From an uncultured Lachnospiraceae bacterium (GTDB lineage: Bacteria > Bacillota > Clostridia > Lachnospirales > Lachnospiraceae): a stretch of 64,000 bases of DNA. The notes beneath the pieces were generated by a model. It worked only from the letters and a program-made list of their open reading frames with translations. It did no database searches and was not told the origin of the DNA. The position numbers were made by a program, and so were the translations under genes. The stretch lies in the NCBI GenBank assembly GCA_947164865.1, contig CAMUYA010000014.1, forward strand, positions 18,349 through 82,348, read 5' to 3'. Shown in pieces: positions 34,974 through 44,060 of the stretch (positions are counted from its first letter, which is position 1; each line of letters starts with the position of its first letter).

Positions 34974-37661
34974 ATGATCAGTGCTGAAGAAATCAAAAAA
35001 TTATCTCCCATGATGCAAAAGTACTTTGAAACCAAAGAAGAGTACAAAGACTGCATCCTGTTTTACCGTCTCGGCGATTTTTACGAGATGTTTTTTGATG
35101 ATGCCGAAATAGTATCAAAAGAGCTGGAGCTCACACTAACAGGCAAAAACTGCGGCCTTGAGGAACGTGCTCCCATGTGCGGTATTCCTTATCATGCCGT
35201 GGATTCATATCTTCCGAAACTTGTTTCCAGAGGTTTCAAGGTAGCCATCTGCGAGCAGGTGGAGGATCCCAAGCTTGCTAAAGGCCTTGTTAAACGTGAA
35301 GTTATAAGGATCGTGACACCCGGAACCAACACTAATATTCAGAGCCTCGATTCCGAGAAGAATAATTTCTGCTTTGGAGTTTTTTACTCCGATAATATGA
35401 TAGGCGTTGCGATAGCCGATGTTCTTACCGGTGATTTTTATCTTACCGAGATAGAGGATCTTTCCAAACTTCGCGACGAGATAGCCAAGTTCGAGCCCAG
35501 CGAGATCGCCTGCAATGAAGCTTTTTTACTCAGAGGGGATTTTGTAAGCGAGATAAAAGAGAGATTCCATGTGCCCGTAACAACCCTTGACGGACATTTG
35601 TTTGACGATGCGTTTTGTACCGAGATCCTTAAAAAGCATTTTCATACCGGATCGCTTGAAGGCCTTGGTATAATAGATTTTCCCTACGGGATCATCGCTG
35701 CGGGTGCGCTTTTAAAGTATCTGTATGATACACAAAAGACCGAGCTTAATCATATTACGCATATCACACCTTACATTTACGGAAGGTTTATGCTCATAGA
35801 TTCAGCAACCAGAAGGAATCTGGAGCTTACAGAGACATTACGTGAAAAGCAGAAAAGAGGATCGCTTCTCTGGGTGCTTGATAAGACTAAGACTGCCATG
35901 GGCGGAAGACTTCTGCGAAACACCATAGAGCAGCCCCTCATAGATATTTCCGAGATGAATCTCAGGCTGGATGCGATAGACGACCTCAACACCAATTCTA
36001 TTTCAAGAGATGAGATACGTGAATACTTGAATCCTATTTACGACCTTGAAAGACTGCTTGGAAAAGTTGCCATCAAATCAGCCAATCCAAGAGACCTTAT
36101 TGCATTCAGAAGTTCGCTTTCAATGCTTCCTCCCGTCAAGATCGCACTTAAAGATTTAAGCAGTGAGCTTCTTAAAAGGATCGATGAAAGCATTGATCCG
36201 CTTGAGGATATCACCGGACTGATAGAAAGATCCATAAGCGATGATGCGCCGCTTTCCGTTCATGACGGCGGTATAATCCGGGACGGATTCGATGATGAGA
36301 TAGACAGGCTAAGAAGCGCCAAGAATGAGGGAAAAAACTGGCTTGCAGAGTACGAGGAGGAGGAAAGACAAAAGACCGGGATCAAAAATCTGCGCATAAA
36401 GTATAATCGCGCCTTCGGATATTACTTTGAAGTGACGAATTCCTTCAAGGATCAGGTTCCGGATTATTTTATCAGAAGACAGACTCTTACAAATGCGGAG
36501 CGCTTTACCACCGACAGGCTGCATGAGCTTGAAGACGAGATACTTAATTCCGAAGAAAAACTGCTCCGTCTCGAACATGATGTTTTCTGCGAGATAAGAG
36601 ATTCCATCAGCTCAGAGATTGAAAGGATACAAAGATCCGCCAAAGCGATCGCATGGCTTGATATGCTTTCAAGCCTTGCTTTTGTGTCCGAAAAAAACAG
36701 ATATGTCAGACCAAAACTTAACGACAAGGGCGTTATAAACATCAAAAACGGCCGTCACCCGGTAGTTGAGCAGATGCTTAAGGGTGGTCTGTTTGTTGAA
36801 AATGATACTTATCTTGACACAAAGAATAATTGTATCAGTATTATTACCGGCCCCAATATGGCCGGCAAATCCACATATATGAGGCAGAGTGCCCTGATAG
36901 TGCTTATGGCACAGATCGGATGCTTTGTACCTGCATCATCGGCAGATATCGGAATAGTAGACAGGATTTTTACCCGCGTGGGAGCATCGGACGATCTGGC
37001 AAGCGGTCAGTCAACCTTTATGGTGGAGATGAATGAGGTTTCAAATATCCTCAGAAACGCTACACCAAAGAGTCTGCTTATTCTTGATGAGATCGGAAGA
37101 GGCACTTCGACATTTGACGGTCTTTCAATAGCCTGGGCAGTGATAGAGCATATAAGCAACACCAATATACTCGGAGCAAGAACCCTTTTCGCCACTCATT
37201 ATCACGAGCTGACCGAGCTTGAGGGTAAAATAAGCAATGTAAACAATTATTGCATTGCGGTGCGCGAATCGGGTGATGATATCGTCTTTTTGAGAAAGAT
37301 AATAAAAGGCGGCGCAGACAGAAGCTACGGTATACAGGTGGCGAGGCTTGCAGGTGTTCCCGATATGGTGATAGACAGGGCAAAAGAGATCGCAGAACAG
37401 TTGTCGGATAATGATATTACCGAAAAGATCCAGGCGATATCCGTAAACGGCTCCTCCGAATCGGGCAGGACAAAGAGGGTGGCAAAACCCGATGATGTAG
37501 ATCTCGGACAGATGAGCTTTTTCGAAACCGTATCCGATGAGGATGTGCTGGAAGAACTTGCATCGATTGATATTTCCACCCTTACTCCGCTGGATGCTCT
37601 GAACACTCTTTATAAATTACAGAACAAGATAAACAATCGCTATAGTTTTACAAAAAAGTAG
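34974..37661 (+). CDS. mutS: DNA mismatch repair protein MutS
   Basis: Recognises mismatches and small loops. The N-terminal mismatch-reading motif is LFYRLGDFYEMFFDDA (Phe-X-Glu as FYE), and the ATPase has Walker A TGPNMAGKSTYMRQ, the loop TRVGASDDLASGQSTFMVEM, Walker B LLILDEIGRGTSTFDG, and FATHYHELTELE. 895 residues. The C-terminal tail with DLGQMSFFE resembles a beta-clamp-binding segment. Identification is secure. Confidence 0.98.
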   Translation: MISAEEIKKLSPMMQKYFETKEEYKDCILFYRLGDFYEMFFDDAEIVSKELELTLTGKNCGLEERAPMCGIPYHAVDSYLPKLVSRGFKVAICEQVEDPKLAKGLVKREVIRIVTPGTNTNIQSLDSEKNNFCFGVFYSDNMIGVAIADVLTGDFYLTEIEDLSKLRDEIAKFEPSEIACNEAFLLRGDFVSEIKERFHVPVTTLDGHLFDDAFCTEILKKHFHTGSLEGLGIIDFPYGIIAAGALLKYLYDTQKTELNHITHITPYIYGRFMLIDSATRRNLELTETLREKQKRGSLLWVLDKTKTAMGGRLLRNTIEQPLIDISEMNLRLDAIDDLNTNSISRDEIREYLNPIYDLERLLGKVAIKSANPRDLIAFRSSLSMLPPVKIALKDLSSELLKRIDESIDPLEDITGLIERSISDDAPLSVHDGGIIRDGFDDEIDRLRSAKNEGKNWLAEYEEEERQKTGIKNLRIKYNRAFGYYFEVTNSFKDQVPDYFIRRQTLTNAERFTTDRLHELEDEILNSEEKLLRLEHDVFCEIRDSISSEIERIQRSAKAIAWLDMLSSLAFVSEKNRYVRPKLNDKGVINIKNGRHPVVEQMLKGGLFVENDTYLDTKNNCISIITGPNMAGKSTYMRQSALIVLMAQIGCFVPASSADIGIVDRIFTRVGASDDLASGQSTFMVEMNEVSNILRNATPKSLLILDEIGRGTSTFDGLSIAWAVIEHISNTNILGARTLFATHYHELTELEGKISNVNNYCIAVRESGDDIVFLRKIIKGGADRSYGIQVARLAGVPDMVIDRAKEIAEQLSDNDITEKIQAISVNGSSESGRTKRVAKPDDVDLGQMSFFETVSDEDVLEELASIDISTLTPLDALNTLYKLQNKINNRYSFTKK

Positions 37662-37670
37662 GGAAAAGAA

Positions 37671-39584
37671 ATGCCTATAAGAGTTCTTGACAATGAAACT
37701 ATCGACAAGATTGCTGCCGGTGAAGTGGTTGAGCGCCCGGCAAGCGTTGTAAAGGAGCTGGTTGAAAACTCCATCGATGCAGGTGCAAATGCCATAACTG
37801 TTGAGATCAAAGACGGAGGAATATCCTATATACGCGTGAGCGATAACGGATGCGGTATTGCGAAGGATGAAATAAGGACAGCATTTTTAAGACATGCCAC
37901 AAGCAAGATAAGCAGTTCCGAAGACCTTACCGGAGTAAAAAGCCTGGGCTTCAGAGGTGAAGCATTAGCAAGTATCGCAGCGGTATCCGTGCTGGAGGTG
38001 ATAACCAAAAGAGAAAGCGATCTTACGGGAGCAAGGCTTGTTTTGGAGGGAGCGGTTGAAAGCAGTTACGAAGAAGTTGGTGCCCCCACCGGGACAACTT
38101 TTTTTGTCAGAAATCTGTTTTATAATACTCCGGTAAGAAAGAAATTCCTTAAGTCTACAACCACTGAAGCAGGATACGTATCCGACCTTATGGAGCATCT
38201 TGCCATGTCTCATCCGCAGATAGCATTTCAGTTCACGGTCGGATCACAGACAAGATTCCACACATCGGGAAACGGTGATCTTAAAGAAGTTATATACAGG
38301 ATCTACGGAAGAGAGCTTGCAGGAGCAATTGTTCCTATTGACCTTCAAAGAGGCGGACTGCATATTGGCGGATACCTGGGAAAACCTGAGCAGGTGAGGT
38401 CAAATCGCAATTTTGAAGTGTATTTCATTAACGGACGATTTATCAGAAGCGATATCGTGGCAAAGGCGATAGAAGAGGGATTCAGAGAGTATCTGATGCT
38501 TCATAAATTTCCTGTCTGCTTTCTGATGATAGATACACTTCCCGAGAATGTTGATGTAAACGTCCATCCCACCAAGATGGACGTGAGATTTTCGGACGGT
38601 CCCGGCTTTTTCGCAGATTTATCCTCTGCGATATATGATACATTAAAAAGCAATGAAATGATCCCGGGTCACGTGCTGGATAAACCCTCCGAGATCAAAA
38701 AGGCCGAAAAGGAATCTATAGAAGAAGCAAGACGTGATAAGAACCCCGAGCCGTTTATGATAAAGCAGGAAGAAGTATTCCCGTTTAAAAATACTACAAA
38801 ACCTGTTTCGGATATGATAAAAGAAGCGGATCCTGTCATAGAAAACGATGATTTCTTTGATGATAAAGCCGAAAAAAATGAAAATTACATTAAGTCCACA
38901 TCAGATTCTCAGCCTTCATCCGTAAGATCCCCCGAACCTGTATATGCACCTGTTTTTCACCAGAGGGACCTGTTTGAAGATAAGATACTGTCTGAAGAAA
39001 ACAGACCTAAATTCCGCATTATCGGACAGGTTTTTGACACATTCTGGCTCATCCAGTATGAATCAAAACTGATGATAATAGATCAGCATGCCGCACATGA
39101 AAAGGTTAACTATGAGCGCATGATGAAGAGATTCCGTAATAAGGAGATCCTCTCACAGACACTTTTACCGCCTGTAATAGTTTCCCTCTCAGCCGCGGAA
39201 GAGAACGTGTATAAACAGAATGCGGATGCTTTTGCTTCTCTCGGTTTTGAAATAGAAAATTTCGGCGGGTCCGAATATGCACTGCGTGCTGTTCCAATAG
39301 ATCTTTACGGTCATTCCGAAAAGGAACTCTTTTTGAATGTACTTGATGAACTTGCCGAAGGAAACAGCAGGGGCAGCTATCTCGCAATAGAAGAAAAGAT
39401 TGCGGGTATGTCCTGTAAAGCTTCGATAAAGGGCGGAGACAGGCTCTCTGATAAGGAGATCAATGCTCTCATAGATGAACTTCTTACCCTTGATAATCCC
39501 TACAATTGTCCTCATGGAAGGCCCACTATCATCGTTATGACAAGAAGCGAGCTTGAAAAGAAATTTAAGAGGATCGTTGATTGA
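37671..39584 (+). CDS. mutL: DNA mismatch repair protein MutL (endonuclease type)
   Basis: Links MutS to strand nicking. The N-terminal GHKL ATPase has KIAAGEVVERPASVVKELVE, DNGCGI and GFRGEALASI. The C-terminal dimer domain carries the metal-binding endonuclease motif DQHAAHEKVNYE (D471 onward) and CPHGRP (C613 onward), typical of MutL in bacteria without MutH. The middle linker (about 330-430) is charged and low in complexity. 637 residues. The last four bases overlap miaA. Confidence 0.97.
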   Translation: MPIRVLDNETIDKIAAGEVVERPASVVKELVENSIDAGANAITVEIKDGGISYIRVSDNGCGIAKDEIRTAFLRHATSKISSSEDLTGVKSLGFRGEALASIAAVSVLEVITKRESDLTGARLVLEGAVESSYEEVGAPTGTTFFVRNLFYNTPVRKKFLKSTTTEAGYVSDLMEHLAMSHPQIAFQFTVGSQTRFHTSGNGDLKEVIYRIYGRELAGAIVPIDLQRGGLHIGGYLGKPEQVRSNRNFEVYFINGRFIRSDIVAKAIEEGFREYLMLHKFPVCFLMIDTLPENVDVNVHPTKMDVRFSDGPGFFADLSSAIYDTLKSNEMIPGHVLDKPSEIKKAEKESIEEARRDKNPEPFMIKQEEVFPFKNTTKPVSDMIKEADPVIENDDFFDDKAEKNENYIKSTSDSQPSSVRSPEPVYAPVFHQRDLFEDKILSEENRPKFRIIGQVFDTFWLIQYESKLMIIDQHAAHEKVNYERMMKRFRNKEILSQTLLPPVIVSLSAAEENVYKQNADAFASLGFEIENFGGSEYALRAVPIDLYGHSEKELFLNVLDELAEGNSRGSYLAIEEKIAGMSCKASIKGGDRLSDKEINALIDELLTLDNPYNCPHGRPTIIVMTRSELEKKFKRIVD

Positions 39585-40519
39585 AAAAACCTTTGATAAT
39601 CATTGCGGGACCAACCGCAGTCGGAAAAACGAATATTTCCATAAAACTTGCCAAAGAATTGTCGGGAGAAGTTATCTCGGCCGATTCGGTGCAGGTTTAC
39701 AGAGGGCTGAATATCGGTTCTGCCAAGATCACGAAAGATGAAATGCAGGGAGTTCCTCATCATCTTATTGATATTCTGGATCCTGAAGATGATTTTAATG
39801 TGGCGGTGTTTAAGGATCTTGTTTATAAAGCGTTGGATAAGATCTATACTGCGGGAAAAATCCCTATTCTGGCAGGCGGCACAGGATTTTATATTCAGGC
39901 AGTGCTTAAAGATGTTGACTTTTCCGAAGGTGCGGCTGATGAAGCTTATCGCCGGGAGCTTTCGGAATACGTGAGAGAAAACGGCTCCAAAGCTTTACAT
40001 GATATGCTGAAAAGCGTTGATCCGGAGGCAGCGGATTCAATTCCGACCGGAAATGTAAAAAGGGTGATCCGTGCCCTGGAGTTTTATAAGGTGACGGGAG
40101 GCAGGATCTCGGACCATAACAAAGCCCAGACAGAAAGGCCTTCCGTATTCGATCACAGGTATTTTGTTTTAAATGATGAGAGGGAGATCGTATATAAGAG
40201 GATTGATGAAAGAGTCGATAAGATGATGGATGCAGGGCTTTTGGCTGAGGTCAGGGCTTTGTATGATGCCGACGTACCCAGGAGCGCTGTAAGCATGCAG
40301 TCTCTCGGATACAGGCAGATAATGGATCATCTTTACGGAGAATGTACGCTTGAGGAAGCGGTATATCAGATCAAGCTGCAGACAAGGCATTTTGCAAAGA
40401 GGCAGATCACTTGGTTTAAGCGCGAGAAGGATGCGATATGGGTCAATAAGCAGGATTTTGGACGCGACGAGCAGAAGATACTCGAATACATGCTGAGTCG
40501 GATCAGTTATACAACTTAG
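39581..40519 (+). CDS. miaA: tRNA dimethylallyltransferase MiaA
   Basis: Transfers a dimethylallyl group to A37 of tRNAs reading UNN codons, giving the substrate of MiaB. The P-loop is IAGPTAVGKTNISIKL; SADSVQVYRGLNIGSAK, GGTGFYIQAVL and RQITWFKRE are further motifs. 312 residues. The TTG start overlaps the mutL stop. The stop codon is one base before a long inverted repeat that encloses elements B and C. Confidence 0.96.
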   Translation: MKKPLIIIAGPTAVGKTNISIKLAKELSGEVISADSVQVYRGLNIGSAKITKDEMQGVPHHLIDILDPEDDFNVAVFKDLVYKALDKIYTAGKIPILAGGTGFYIQAVLKDVDFSEGAADEAYRRELSEYVRENGSKALHDMLKSVDPEAADSIPTGNVKRVIRALEFYKVTGGRISDHNKAQTERPSVFDHRYFVLNDEREIVYKRIDERVDKMMDAGLLAEVRALYDADVPRSAVSMQSLGYRQIMDHLYGECTLEEAVYQIKLQTRHFAKRQITWFKREKDAIWVNKQDFGRDEQKILEYMLSRISYTT

Positions 40520-40575
40520 TGACGGACTTCGCGTTTCAAGTATGGATTCGTACGTCTCCGCAAAGGCATAGTGAC

Positions 40576-40726
40576 GGCCCAGCCAATGATAGTTCCGTCG
40601 CGCACACGGCTTGCGCCTCATAACGCGACACGCAGCGGTACTAAGCTCAAACTGCGCTTTGCTTGTTTTCGCTAAGTGCCGGCGGCGCTACATGGTGCGC
40701 TCACGGAAGCTATCATCGTCCGTGCC
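40576..40726 (-). repeat. Structured repeat element B (RNA-like, unidentified family)
   Basis: Read on the - strand, this copy shares a nearly identical 5' block with element A (about 45 bases, one difference seen) and the 3' end GGAACTATCATTGG. The P2 arm pairs 40671-40680 with 40637-40646, keeps the GA/GA loop, and has AAAC/GTTT where A has GAAC/GTTC. The P3 hairpin is GGC-GCAA-GCC where A has GCC-GAGA-GGC. The closing helix continues past an A.G mismatch to 40576/40726. A possible -10 (TATAAT read on - at 40740-40735) lies just upstream. Confidence 0.75.
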
Positions 40727-40751
40727 TGGCGCGTATTATAAGAAATTTTGA

Positions 40752-40760
40752 TGATATAAT
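40752..40760 (+). promoter_or_regulatory. Putative extended -10 between elements B and C
   Basis: TGATATAAT gives a TGn plus TATAAT extended -10, with a predicted transcription start near 40767, about 15 bases before element C. A -10-like TATAAT on the opposite strand (40740-40735) points at element B. No clear -35 was found for either, so confidence is limited. Confidence 0.4.
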
Positions 40761-40781
40761 ACTATTTTGTAATAGGCATCA

Positions 40782-40932
40782 GCGAGTACGTGCAAATGCT
40801 ATGCTGAGAGCAATGTGTCCGAGGCCGGCACTTGCTGAGAGCGAGCAATAGCGATGCTCGAAGCTAGTACCGCTGCTTCGAGGACCCATAGCCGAGAGGC
40901 GGTGCTCGAAGCATACATTTGTGCGGACTCGC
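40782..40932 (+). repeat. Structured repeat element C (RNA-like, diverged copy)
   Basis: Most diverged copy. The closing helix pairs 40782-40798 with 40916-40932 (16 of 17, one A.G mismatch), then a bulged C (40799) and TATGCT with AGCATA. The sequence is unlike A and B but the layout is the same. P2 pairs 40827-40836 with 40862-40871, with GA/GA and GAGC/GCTC inside. P3 pairs 40875-40886 with 40901-40912 (one mismatch) and ends in GCC-GAGA-GGC (40891-40900). Its last P3 bases compete with the inner closing helix, so the exact junction is uncertain. Confidence 0.75.
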
Positions 40933-40987
40933 GTGCTTAAATGCGAAGTCCGTCAGAGAATAGATAAAAAATACATATGGAGAAATT

Positions 40988-42274
40988 ATGAAACAGGAAT
41001 TATGCAAAATGTACGCTGAAGCTGGCATATCTGCGAAGGTAGCGGAATTCGGCGAAGAAATATGCGAGAAATTAAAAGATAGATTTGCCAAGATAGACGA
41101 GATCGCCGAGATAAATCAGATCAAAGTCATCCGCGCAATGCAGAAAAACCAGGTCAGTGAAGCATGTCTTCACGGAACAACCGGGTATGGTTATAACGAT
41201 ATGGGGCGTGAAAAACTCGAAGCAGTCTATGCCGATATCTTTCACACCGAGGATGCCCTTGTAAGGCCCCAGATAACCTGCGGAACCCACGCGCTTGCTC
41301 TTGCACTCATGAGCAATTTAAGGCCCGGCGACGAGCTGATGTCGCCTGTCGGAAAGCCATATGATACCCTGGAAGAAGTAATCGGCATCAGGCCTTCAAA
41401 GGGATCACTGGCAGAATACGGTGTTTCCTATAAGCAGGTCGACCTCCTTCCGGACGATACGATAGATTTCGAAGGCATTAAAAATGCTGTTAATTCAAAG
41501 ACAAGACTCGTTACCATACAGAGATCCAAAGGATACCAGACCAGGCATACTCTTTCGGTAAAAGAGATCAGTGATATCATAGCTGCAGTAAAGAAGATAA
41601 AGCCCGATGTTATCTGCATGGTTGATAACTGCTACGGTGAATTTGTCGATACCATAGAGCCGTCGGATGTAGGCGCCGACATGGTGGTCGGTTCCCTTAT
41701 AAAGAATCCGGGAGGAGGACTTGCACCTATCGGCGGATATATTGCAGGCAAAAAAGAATGCGTCGAAAATGCCGCATACAGGCTTACTTCACCCGGTCTT
41801 GGAAAAGAAGTGGGTGCATCACTTGGAATACTCAGTTCTTTTTATCAGGGTCTTTTCCTTGCACCGACAGTTACCGCATCTGCACTTAAGAGCGCAATTT
41901 TCGGAGCAAATGTTTACGAAAAACTGGGCTTTTCCGTTCTCCCCAATGGGGCGGAAGACCGTCACGATATAATTCAGGCCATAACCTTTGGAAATGCCGA
42001 TGCCGTATGTGCTTTCTGCAGGGGAATACAGGCCGCGGCGCCGGTGGATTCCCATGTGACACCGATCCCGTGGGATATGCCCGGATATGATGCCCCGGTT
42101 ATCATGGCTGCGGGAGCCTTTGTATCAGGATCTTCCATAGAGCTTAGCGCGGATGGTCCCATTAAGCCCCCTTATTCCGTATACTTCCAGGGCGGGCTTA
42201 CATGGCCACACGGTAAATTCGGTATTTTAAAATCTTTACAATCCCTTGTGGATAATGGCATCAAAGTATGGTAA
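40988..42274 (+). CDS. Methionine gamma-lyase-family PLP protein (aluminium-resistance family)
   Basis: 428-residue PLP enzyme of the Met_gamma_lyase/YnbB family, annotated in some species as aluminium-resistance protein. Seen are LHGTTGYGYNDMGREKLE, the PLP-ring region ITCGTHALALAL, MVDNCYGEFVD and the Lys site K239 in SLIKNPGGGLAP. The C terminus has YFQGGLTWPHGKFGIL. The real substrate of the family is poorly established. It follows element C with a spacer of about 55 bases, so element C could be part of its leader. Confidence 0.85.
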   Translation: MKQELCKMYAEAGISAKVAEFGEEICEKLKDRFAKIDEIAEINQIKVIRAMQKNQVSEACLHGTTGYGYNDMGREKLEAVYADIFHTEDALVRPQITCGTHALALALMSNLRPGDELMSPVGKPYDTLEEVIGIRPSKGSLAEYGVSYKQVDLLPDDTIDFEGIKNAVNSKTRLVTIQRSKGYQTRHTLSVKEISDIIAAVKKIKPDVICMVDNCYGEFVDTIEPSDVGADMVVGSLIKNPGGGLAPIGGYIAGKKECVENAAYRLTSPGLGKEVGASLGILSSFYQGLFLAPTVTASALKSAIFGANVYEKLGFSVLPNGAEDRHDIIQAITFGNADAVCAFCRGIQAAAPVDSHVTPIPWDMPGYDAPVIMAAGAFVSGSSIELSADGPIKPPYSVYFQGGLTWPHGKFGILKSLQSLVDNGIKVW

Positions 42275-42277
42275 AAT
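42267..42277 (+). promoter_or_regulatory. Extended -10 promoter for radC
   Basis: TATGG followed by TAAAAT (42272-42277), overlapping the stop codon of the upstream gene. The -35 region is weak. The leader to radC would be about 62 nt. Confidence 0.5.
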
Positions 42278-42345
42278 ATATATTTTGTAAGCGGTAAAGA
42301 TGATCTCCCTTGAAGCGCCCCGAAGAAGGCAAAAGGGAGGTAAAA

Positions 42346-43032
42346 ATGAACAACTTAATACAAAACGATGATTTGCCGTATGAAAAATTTGTTAAATACG
42401 GAGCGGCTTCCTTAAGCGAGAGTGAGCTTATCGCCATAATCCTTCGCACGGGTACAAAGGATAAAAGCGCTGTAGAGCTGGCGAAAGAAGTCCTGTCTCT
42501 CGGAGCATATCCAAGAAGCGGTCTTTTAGGGCTGTATGATATAAGACTGGAAGATCTGCAGGAAGTGAGAGGTGTGGGACCGGTAAAGGCGATCAAGCTT
42601 AAAGCGCTGACAGAGCTTTCGATGCGAATGCACAGAGCTTGTGCGTCCAGAGGTTTTAGGGCTAATTCCCCTGAATCGGTAGCGGATTACTTTATGGAGG
42701 AACTGAGGCATCTTGAGAACGAAACGGTGGTCCTTTGCGGATTAGACACCAAATCCCAGCTGATGTTTCATACAAGGATATCCGAGGGAAGTGTCAACAC
42801 GTCGTTGATATCACCGAGAACAGTGTTTATTGAAGCTTTGTCAAGAAGAGCAGTGTATATTATACTGCTTCACAATCATCCCAGCGGAGATCCTGAGCCC
42901 AGTTCTGCCGACATAGAGTTTACCGAACGGGTCGGAAGGATCGGTAAAATGCTTGAGATAAGGTTGCTTGATCACATCATTATCGGAGATAATATTTATT
43001 ACAGCTTTAAGGAAAATGATATGTTACCTTAG
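42346..43032 (+). CDS. radC: RadC/JAB-family protein
   Basis: 228-residue RadC-like protein (UPF0758). A helix-hairpin-helix region (DLQEVRGVGPVKAIKLKAL) precedes the JAB metalloprotease-like domain with HNHPSGDPEPSSADIEFT. Despite the name, a DNA-repair role is not established. The start at 42346 is preceded by GGGAGG, which is preferred to an earlier ATG at 42310. It stands before the mre genes, the usual Clostridia arrangement. Confidence 0.93.
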   Translation: MNNLIQNDDLPYEKFVKYGAASLSESELIAIILRTGTKDKSAVELAKEVLSLGAYPRSGLLGLYDIRLEDLQEVRGVGPVKAIKLKALTELSMRMHRACASRGFRANSPESVADYFMEELRHLENETVVLCGLDTKSQLMFHTRISEGSVNTSLISPRTVFIEALSRRAVYIILLHNHPSGDPEPSSADIEFTERVGRIGKMLEIRLLDHIIIGDNIYYSFKENDMLP

Positions 43033-43052
43033 AGCGGATGAGAGGTTTATAT

Positions 43053-44060
43053 ATGAGTAATGCGTTTGGTATCGATCTTGGAACCAACAATATCAAAATC
43101 TATTCTCATACAACTGATGAGATAATGGTTCAAAAGAATCTAATAGCCATTCAAAATAAAAAGACGATATTTGCTTACGGAGACTCTGCATATGAGATGT
43201 ATGAAAAAGCTCCCGCAAATTTTGAGATCACTTTTCCCGTTAACAACGGGGTTATCTCCGACCTTAACAATATGGAGACTCTTATAAGATTCTTTATAAG
43301 CGATCTTCAGGACGGTAAGCTTCAGCCTGCCGATTTCCTTGTTGCCGTTCCTTCCGACATTACTGATGTCGAAAAGAGGGCATTTTATGATCTCATAAAG
43401 GAAGCAAATGTTAAAGGCAAACGCATACTCGTAGCCGATAAAGCCGTTGCGGACGGACTCGGAATGGGACTTGATGTAAAAAGCACGCAGGGTATTATGA
43501 TCATTGATGTCGGATATGAGACAACGGAAGTGTCGGTAATATCCCTTGGCGGTATTGTTCTTAACAGACTTCTGAAAGTCGGAGGCCTTGCTTTTGATGA
43601 GACAATAAAGGCTATGGTCAGAAAAGACTTTAACCTCCATATCGGGAATAAAACAGCAGAATATATCAAATGCTCTCTTACCGAGCTTGAAAACGAGGGA
43701 AGAGGGGCGGTTGTATTCGGAAGAGACGTTGTCAGCGGACTCCCTGTTGAAAGAGAGATCCCGACTAAACTGGTAGATAAAGTTCTGCAGGCTAATTTTG
43801 ACAGTATTATCGAGACGATCAAACTATGCCTTGAGCTTACACCGCCGGAGCTTGCTGCGGATATATACAGAAACGGTATATATTTGACAGGCGGTGCTTC
43901 ACAGGTAAACCACCTGATAGAAAGCATTTCAAACGGCACCAATCTGAGAGTCAATATTACCGAAAGTCCCATGACTTCGGTAGCGGAAGGTCTCGGAAGA
44001 ATCCTGAAGGAACCCAATTATCAGTCCATCGCTTATTCCGTGGAAGGTATGAGTAAATGA
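43053..44060 (+). CDS. mreB: MreB-like actin homologue (divergent)
   Basis: Actin-fold protein that organises cell-wall elongation. The length of 335 residues and the place before mreC, mreD, pbp2 and rodA fit MreB. The phosphate-1 loop is FGIDLGTNNIKIY. The phosphate-2 region reads MIIDVGYETTEVSVISLGG, whereas MreB normally has DIGGGTTE there. The C-terminal adenosine motif is LTGGASQVNHL. The changed loop and many substitutions make it a diverged MreB. AGAGG precedes the ATG at 43053. Confidence 0.85.
   Translation: MSNAFGIDLGTNNIKIYSHTTDEIMVQKNLIAIQNKKTIFAYGDSAYEMYEKAPANFEITFPVNNGVISDLNNMETLIRFFISDLQDGKLQPADFLVAVPSDITDVEKRAFYDLIKEANVKGKRILVADKAVADGLGMGLDVKSTQGIMIIDVGYETTEVSVISLGGIVLNRLLKVGGLAFDETIKAMVRKDFNLHIGNKTAEYIKCSLTELENEGRGAVVFGRDVVSGLPVEREIPTKLVDKVLQANFDSIIETIKLCLELTPPELAADIYRNGIYLTGGASQVNHLIESISNGTNLRVNITESPMTSVAEGLGRILKEPNYQSIAYSVEGMSK

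Larger units (their letters stand above)
40521..40954. repeat. Large inverted repeat enclosing structured elements B and C
   Basis: GACGGACTTCGC (40521-40532) is an exact inverted match to GCGAAGTCCGTC (40943-40954). Between them lie elements B (- sense) and C (+ sense), which are related copies facing away from each other, so internal segments also match in inverse (for example GCGGTACTA and TAGTACCGC). No flanking target duplication was seen. It may be a nested repeat insertion between miaA and the next gene. The 468 bases from 40520 to 40987 hold nothing else that looks like a gene. Confidence 0.65.

Noticed and set aside
40663..40851. Reading frame crossing elements B and C
   Set aside because: It runs through structured repeat sequence on both elements and lacks a ribosome site; treated as spurious.
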